NCBI GenBank assembly: GCA_910585895.1 | Contig: CAJUHY010000025.1 | Span: forward strand, 1-35,465 | Direction: 5' to 3' | DNA from: an uncultured Lachnospiraceae bacterium | GTDB taxonomy: Bacteria; Bacillota; Clostridia; Lachnospirales; Lachnospiraceae | DNA: 35,465 nt | Part shown: positions 32,943-35,465 of the stretch, one piece after another | Layout of the letters: every line of letters starts with the position of its first letter | Position numbering within the stretch: position 1 is the stretch's first letter | Translations under genes and position numbers: made by a program | The notes under the pieces: model-generated | Databases searched by the model: none | The model's input: the letters and a program-made list of their open reading frames with translations, nothing else | Told to the model about the DNA's origin: nothing

Positions 32943-33134
32943 ATGGCAAAATGCAGCATTTGTGGAAAAGGTGCACATTTCGGAAAAAATGTCAGCCATT
33001 CACATAGAAAAACTAACAAAATGTGGAAATCTAACATTAAATCCGTAAGGTGCAAAGTAAATGGAAGCGATAACGCTAAGAGGATGTATGTTTGTACTTC
33101 TTGCTTAAGAAGCGGAAAAGTAGAAAGAGCTTAG
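32943..33134 (+). CDS. rpmB: 50S ribosomal protein L28, zinc-binding form
   Basis: L28 is a large-subunit protein near the tRNA exit region. The 63-aa product starts MAKCSICGKGAHFGKNVSHSH, with CxxC at C4/C7 and a second pair at C51/C54 (VCTSC), the zinc-binding (C+) version. The start at 32943 is fixed by AGGAGG upstream. The longer open frame to 32898 is not used. It is transcribed divergently from the Asp23 gene and ends in its own terminator. Confidence 0.97.
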   Translation: MAKCSICGKGAHFGKNVSHSHRKTNKMWKSNIKSVRCKVNGSDNAKRMYVCTSCLRSGKVERA

Positions 33135-33152
33135 TTCGTATCGAAATCAATC

Positions 33153-33192
33153 AGGGCAGTTCATTGGTATTCAATGTACTGCTCCTTTTTTT
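33153..33192 (+). terminator. rpmB terminator
   Basis: GGGCAGT.CATTG (33154 onward) pairs with CAATG.ACTGCTCC (ending 33185) with one internal T-T mismatch and a 5-nt loop, then seven T residues (33186-33192). A classical Rho-independent terminator. Confidence 0.9.
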
Positions 33193-33255
33193 ATTCTACT
33201 AGGAAAGCCCTTGTCACGTTAAAGCGTGAGTGGTCTTCCTAATTAGAATAAAAAA
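33187..33255. repeat. 69-bp inverted-repeat element after rpmB
   Basis: Perfect 12-bp outer arms TTTTTTATTCTA (33187-33198) and TAGAATAAAAAA (33244-33255) enclose a second stem TAGGAA/TTCCTA (33200-33205, 33236-33241). Inside is a third, TCACG/CGTGA, with a 6-nt loop. The left outer arm is also the U-run of the rpmB terminator. It could be a small dispersed element or a structured RNA end. No gene lies in it. Confidence 0.6.
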
Positions 33256-33278
33256 TAAGATAAGCACTCTATTTCCAC

Positions 33279-33416
33279 TTAACAGCAGAACAAGTTATAT
33301 CCTAAGAGCAGGAACAGAAAAATAAGCAGCACACCCAAGAAATCGCTGGGCAAAAGAAGCATAATCGCCATTCCTACTGCAATCCAAAATAAAATGAAAC
33401 CTATCAGTCGTTTCAC
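33279..33416 (-). CDS. 45-residue two-helix membrane protein next to ytfJ
   Basis: A short open frame reading (V/M)KRLIGFILFWIAVGM then AIMLLLPSDFLGVLLIFLF then LLLGYNLFCC. It forms two hydrophobic helices separated by a PSD turn, with positive residues at the N-terminus. The proposed start is GTG at 33416 with GGTGA 6 nt upstream. An in-frame ATG at 33446 would give 55 aa but lacks a ribosome-binding site. The helix-turn-helix layout, Lys/Arg start and Cys-Cys end look like a real small protein rather than chance. It follows ytfJ on the same strand, so a sporulation link is plausible (inference). I do not know a family name. Confidence 0.65.
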   Translation of the reverse strand: MKRLIGFILFWIAVGMAIMLLLPSDFLGVLLIFLFLLLGYNLFCC

Positions 33417-33509
33417 ATCATCACCAAAAAACAGAGTATATATCATTACTAATATATGCCCTGTTTCTTCTGTTCATGCATGATGTCTCTGATGATTTGC
33501 CGTAACTGT

Positions 33510-33938
33510 TCAGCCTTCCTCTGCAGCGAGATTCAGTTTTTCGGAAAGGTCCTTTGCCGCCGCTGCTTTTGCAGATTCATCTGCCGCAGAACTTTTCTTG
33601 GCCGCATTCTTGCTGGCAAATTTGTCTACCAGTTCCGGAACCATATCGAGAATCTTGGTAATGCTGTCCTGATTCTTGACATTTACAAGTTTTGCGTTGC
33701 CATTCTGGATGACCAAAACGGCGCTCGGCGTAATCCTGCCGCCCAGACCTCCGCCAGCGCTGTTCTTTTTTTCCTGGCTGAATGCTCCGGCTCCTACTCC
33801 AAAAGAAACTTCAATCAGCGGCAGAATTATCGTGTCGCCGATATGCACAGCCTCCCCGATTACAGTCTTTGTTGTAATGAAGCTGTCCATCCCTTTGAAC
33901 AGGGATTGGACCGTAGTGTTAAAATTATTCTCCTGCAT
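33510..33938 (-). CDS. ytfJ: GerW/YtfJ family sporulation protein
   Basis: YtfJ/GerW is a forespore protein needed for normal germinant response in Bacillus. The 142-aa product has TVIGEAVHIGDTIILPLIEVSFGVGAGAF, then GGLGGRITPSAVLVI, then SITKILDMVPELVDKF, the family signature. A Lys/Ala-rich C-terminal tail follows. The start at 33938 (MQENNFNTTVQSL) has GGAGG 9 nt upstream. The ATG at 33944 is too close to it. It follows the DUF2953 gene by 16 nt, the ytfI-ytfJ order of Bacillus. Confidence 0.93.
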   Translation of the reverse strand: MQENNFNTTVQSLFKGMDSFITTKTVIGEAVHIGDTIILPLIEVSFGVGAGAFSQEKKNSAGGGLGGRITPSAVLVIQNGNAKLVNVKNQDSITKILDMVPELVDKFASKNAAKKSSAADESAKAAAAKDLSEKLNLAAEEG

Positions 33939-33954
33939 AGTCATATACCTCCTG

Positions 33955-34842
33955 TCATAATCTGATTCTTTCCAACGATAACCTTATATCTTTATCTTTG
34001 ATTAACCGGATGACTGACACCAGAAGATGCCAGAGCCGGATATGTCCTTTCATTTTAAGCCAGCCTTCCGCGAAGAATGTTTCTGTCTGAAAGTCCGGAT
34101 AAATACTGATTTTGTATCGGGCCCAGAAAGGCAGTACGCTCAGCGCTCCCAAAATCTGTCCGGTCCGCGCAGGGTCTGACATACCAAAAGAAAGTTCTCC
34201 CCAGGCTTTGCGCGGAGTATAATGGCGAATAAGATATTTCAATTCCCGCCATATCTTGATAATCGCGCTCTTATTAGTTTCATCCAAAATCATTTTTTTT
34301 ATGTCGTTGATTTTTTCTTTCGCCGTTGCAACCCCTTCTTTGATACCGGAAATCCATTCCCTTACACCTGCGCAGATATTTCGGAGGCGCGATAGCGGCT
34401 GCCAGCCCTTCTTTTTTTCATTATCTTCGTGTTCTTCTGTCCTATTCTGCCCTGTTGGTCCTATATTATTTACTTTCCTCTCTTCTGCCGCCGGCTCTTT
34501 GCGCTCATTGTCGACAGACGTTTCCATTTTCTCAACTGGGAAAGATTTTTTCTTCCTGCGCCGTCTCGGTTTCCTGTTCTTTTTTTCCTGAAGACGAATC
34601 GGAAGTCCCAAAATCCGTAACTTGAATACTATCCCATCTTCGCCATAGAAGAATCTGAAATCTATGATATGAAACAGCCAGAAAAGGGCAGCGCCGCCCG
34701 ATGTTTTCTTCTGCTTTATCTCGGCATTTACATGATAACGGACCGGAACCGTTGTCGCTGCTATCAGCAGCAGGAGGCAGACGGCAAGCAGACTGCCAAG
34801 AATAATGCCGAAGATTTTAAGAATCAGTATCACAATTTCCAT
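33955..34842 (-). CDS. DUF2953 (YtfI-like) membrane protein
   Basis: A 295-aa protein with one N-terminal transmembrane helix (about residues 4-30) followed by a DUF2953-type domain (VPVRYHVNAEIKQ, LRILGLPIRL). A strongly basic stretch (RKPRRRRKKKS) and a long charged linker near residues 95-155 separate it from a C-terminal part (SFGMSDPARTGQILGALSVL, FAEGWLKMKGHIRLWHLL). Function unknown. Linkage to ytfJ points to sporulation. It overlaps the upstream gene by 13 nt. Confidence 0.87.
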   Translation of the reverse strand: MEIVILILKIFGIILGSLLAVCLLLLIAATTVPVRYHVNAEIKQKKTSGGAALFWLFHIIDFRFFYGEDGIVFKLRILGLPIRLQEKKNRKPRRRRKKKSFPVEKMETSVDNERKEPAAEERKVNNIGPTGQNRTEEHEDNEKKKGWQPLSRLRNICAGVREWISGIKEGVATAKEKINDIKKMILDETNKSAIIKIWRELKYLIRHYTPRKAWGELSFGMSDPARTGQILGALSVLPFWARYKISIYPDFQTETFFAEGWLKMKGHIRLWHLLVSVIRLIKDKDIRLSLERIRL

Positions 34843-35177
34843 AGAGATACTCTCCTGATTTCTTTCTGCCGCTGCAGAAAATAATCTCTGACGTTCAGAT
34901 TTCCGGTCTTCTGATACACGTCCATAATAATCTTGGCTGCCAACTCCAGGGCATTGTCATACCCTTTGTCCACGCCCACAACCAGCATATCCTGCTTGGG
35001 ATAGGCTTTCTGCATCAGTTCTTTGGCAGAAATGATATCCAGAAGGTTCTCGCAGTTGCTGCTTAAGGCAATCACATATATATCCAGTTGTCCGGCATTG
35101 TGAAGGATTTTCCATTTTACCTTTTCTTTTTTGTGTTCAATGCTTTCTCCTGCATAAAATTCCTTATACCAGGTCAT
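34830..35177 (-). CDS. Conserved-looking 115-aa soluble protein, unknown
   Basis: I do not recognise the family. The start at 35177 (MTWYKEFYAG) is chosen for the GGAG 6 nt upstream. It appears soluble and alpha/beta, with IYVIALSSNCENLLDI and MLVVGVDKGYDNALELAAKIIMDVY as the more ordered segments. It overlaps the DUF2953 gene, so it is first in the transcript with ytfI and ytfJ, and a sporulation role is possible by association only. Confidence 0.78.
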   Translation of the reverse strand: MTWYKEFYAGESIEHKKEKVKWKILHNAGQLDIYVIALSSNCENLLDIISAKELMQKAYPKQDMLVVGVDKGYDNALELAAKIIMDVYQKTGNLNVRDYFLQRQKEIRRVSLWKL

Positions 35178-35194
35178 TCCACTCTCCATTAAAG

Positions 35195-35227
35195 AGAAAA
35201 GGCGTCCCTGTTGCGAACACCTTTTCT
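35195..35227 (-). terminator. Terminator of the gene at the window end
   Basis: AGAAAAGGCGT (35195-35205) and ACACCTTTTCT (35217-35227) pair with one G-U in the minus-strand RNA, 11 bp with an 11-nt loop. The T-rich end (CCTTTTCTCTTT) suits termination of the gene ending at 35262. A second hairpin (TTTTGCCT/AGGCAAAA, 35237-35259) lies just before it. Confidence 0.7.
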
Positions 35228-35261
35228 ATCCGTATCTTTTGCCTGCAAAAGAGGCAAAATC

Positions 35262-35465
35262 TTAAAAATATTTTCTGCTGCCCCAAAGATTACTCTTTTT
35301 CAAGTCTAGATATTCATTATATGCTTTTTCCACGATTTGTTTCTCGTTTGCGAAACGCAGTAAATGATATGCTTCGTGAAATTTGTAGTATCCTGAATCA
35401 ACAAAATATTCTTCCCGTTGTGGTTTGCTGTAATAACTGTCCGCCATCATCAGATACCAATGGAC
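35262..35465 (-). CDS. Unidentified protein, 5' part outside window
   Basis: The frame is open to the window edge (residues HWYLMMADSYYSKPQ precede the first visible Met run), so this is probably the C-terminal end of a longer gene. Visible features are a charged, aromatic-rich helix (GYYKFHEAYHLLRFA, then VEKAYNEYLDLKK) and the end SNLWGSRKYF. I do not recognise it. Two hairpins follow the stop. Confidence 0.6.
   Translation of the reverse strand, partial: VHWYLMMADSYYSKPQREEYFVDSGYYKFHEAYHLLRFANEKQIVEKAYNEYLDLKKSNLWGSRKYF

Noticed and set aside
1..35465. CRISPR arrays, tRNA or rRNA genes, insertion sequences, prophage
   Set aside because: No spaced direct repeats, cloverleaf-type sequences, rRNA segments or transposase/integrase motifs were seen on reading both strands.

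Overview
This window looks like a chromosomal segment of a spore-forming, low-to-mid GC Firmicute, most probably a Lachnospiraceae-type Clostridium relative. The evidence is an alpha/beta-type SASP gene, ytfJ/gerW, a ylbJ-like gene, recU, the short HisG plus HisZ pair, a zinc-type L28, strong Shine-Dalgarno sequences, and several gene orders shared with Bacillus subtilis (rpmB/yloU/yloV/recG, yloA/yloC/gmk/rpoZ, ylbH-ylbI-ylbJ, ytfI-ytfJ). Family placement is inference. I saw no rRNA, tRNA, CRISPR array, transposase or phage gene.

Layout. 1-434 holds rplU (3' end cut by the window) and its leader. 435-1110 holds a secreted protein built from five exact 31-residue Cys/His repeats, with a dyad operator at its promoter. 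1122-5210 is an operon of two radical-SAM family proteins (TIGR03960 and TIGR03936) followed by an RNase G lacking the usual zinc-link. 5237-5566 is a small membrane protein. 5709-11149 is a histidine operon, hisZ-hisG-hisD-hisB-hisIE, transcribed from a near-perfect promoter that overlaps the recU stop codon. Its leader is about 300 nt long and unusually structured. HisIE carries an extra N-terminal HisA/HisF-like barrel whose catalytic Asp appears lost.

11146-16861 is a compact cluster of recU, an RluA-type pseudouridine synthase, a YgiQ-type radical SAM protein, a HAD phosphatase, an RsuA-type pseudouridine synthase and a membrane-anchored M23 peptidase. pepD (minus) and a ylbJ-like gene (plus) diverge at 18359-18408. 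19341-26102 is a long minus-strand operon headed by yicC: yicC, gmk, rpoZ, rimO, pgsA, cinA, rsmD, coaD and a coiled-coil protein. rqcH diverges from it at 26195.

28096-28299 is a SASP gene, sharing a bidirectional terminator with recG. 28383-32701 is the asp23-like / fakA-like / recG group, diverging from rpmB. 33279-35177 is a sporulation-linked group: a DUF2953 protein (YtfI), YtfJ, a previously uncalled 45-residue two-helix membrane protein, and an unknown 115-residue protein. The window ends inside an unidentified gene.

Most of the window is housekeeping. The points that reward a second look are the his-operon leader, with its four-way-junction fold and 5' stem, and the related palindrome at the operon end. 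Others are the HisF-like fusion on HisIE, the Cys/His repeat protein with its operator, the tiny membrane protein next to ytfJ, and the hairpin presenting the rpmB ribosome-binding site in its loop.
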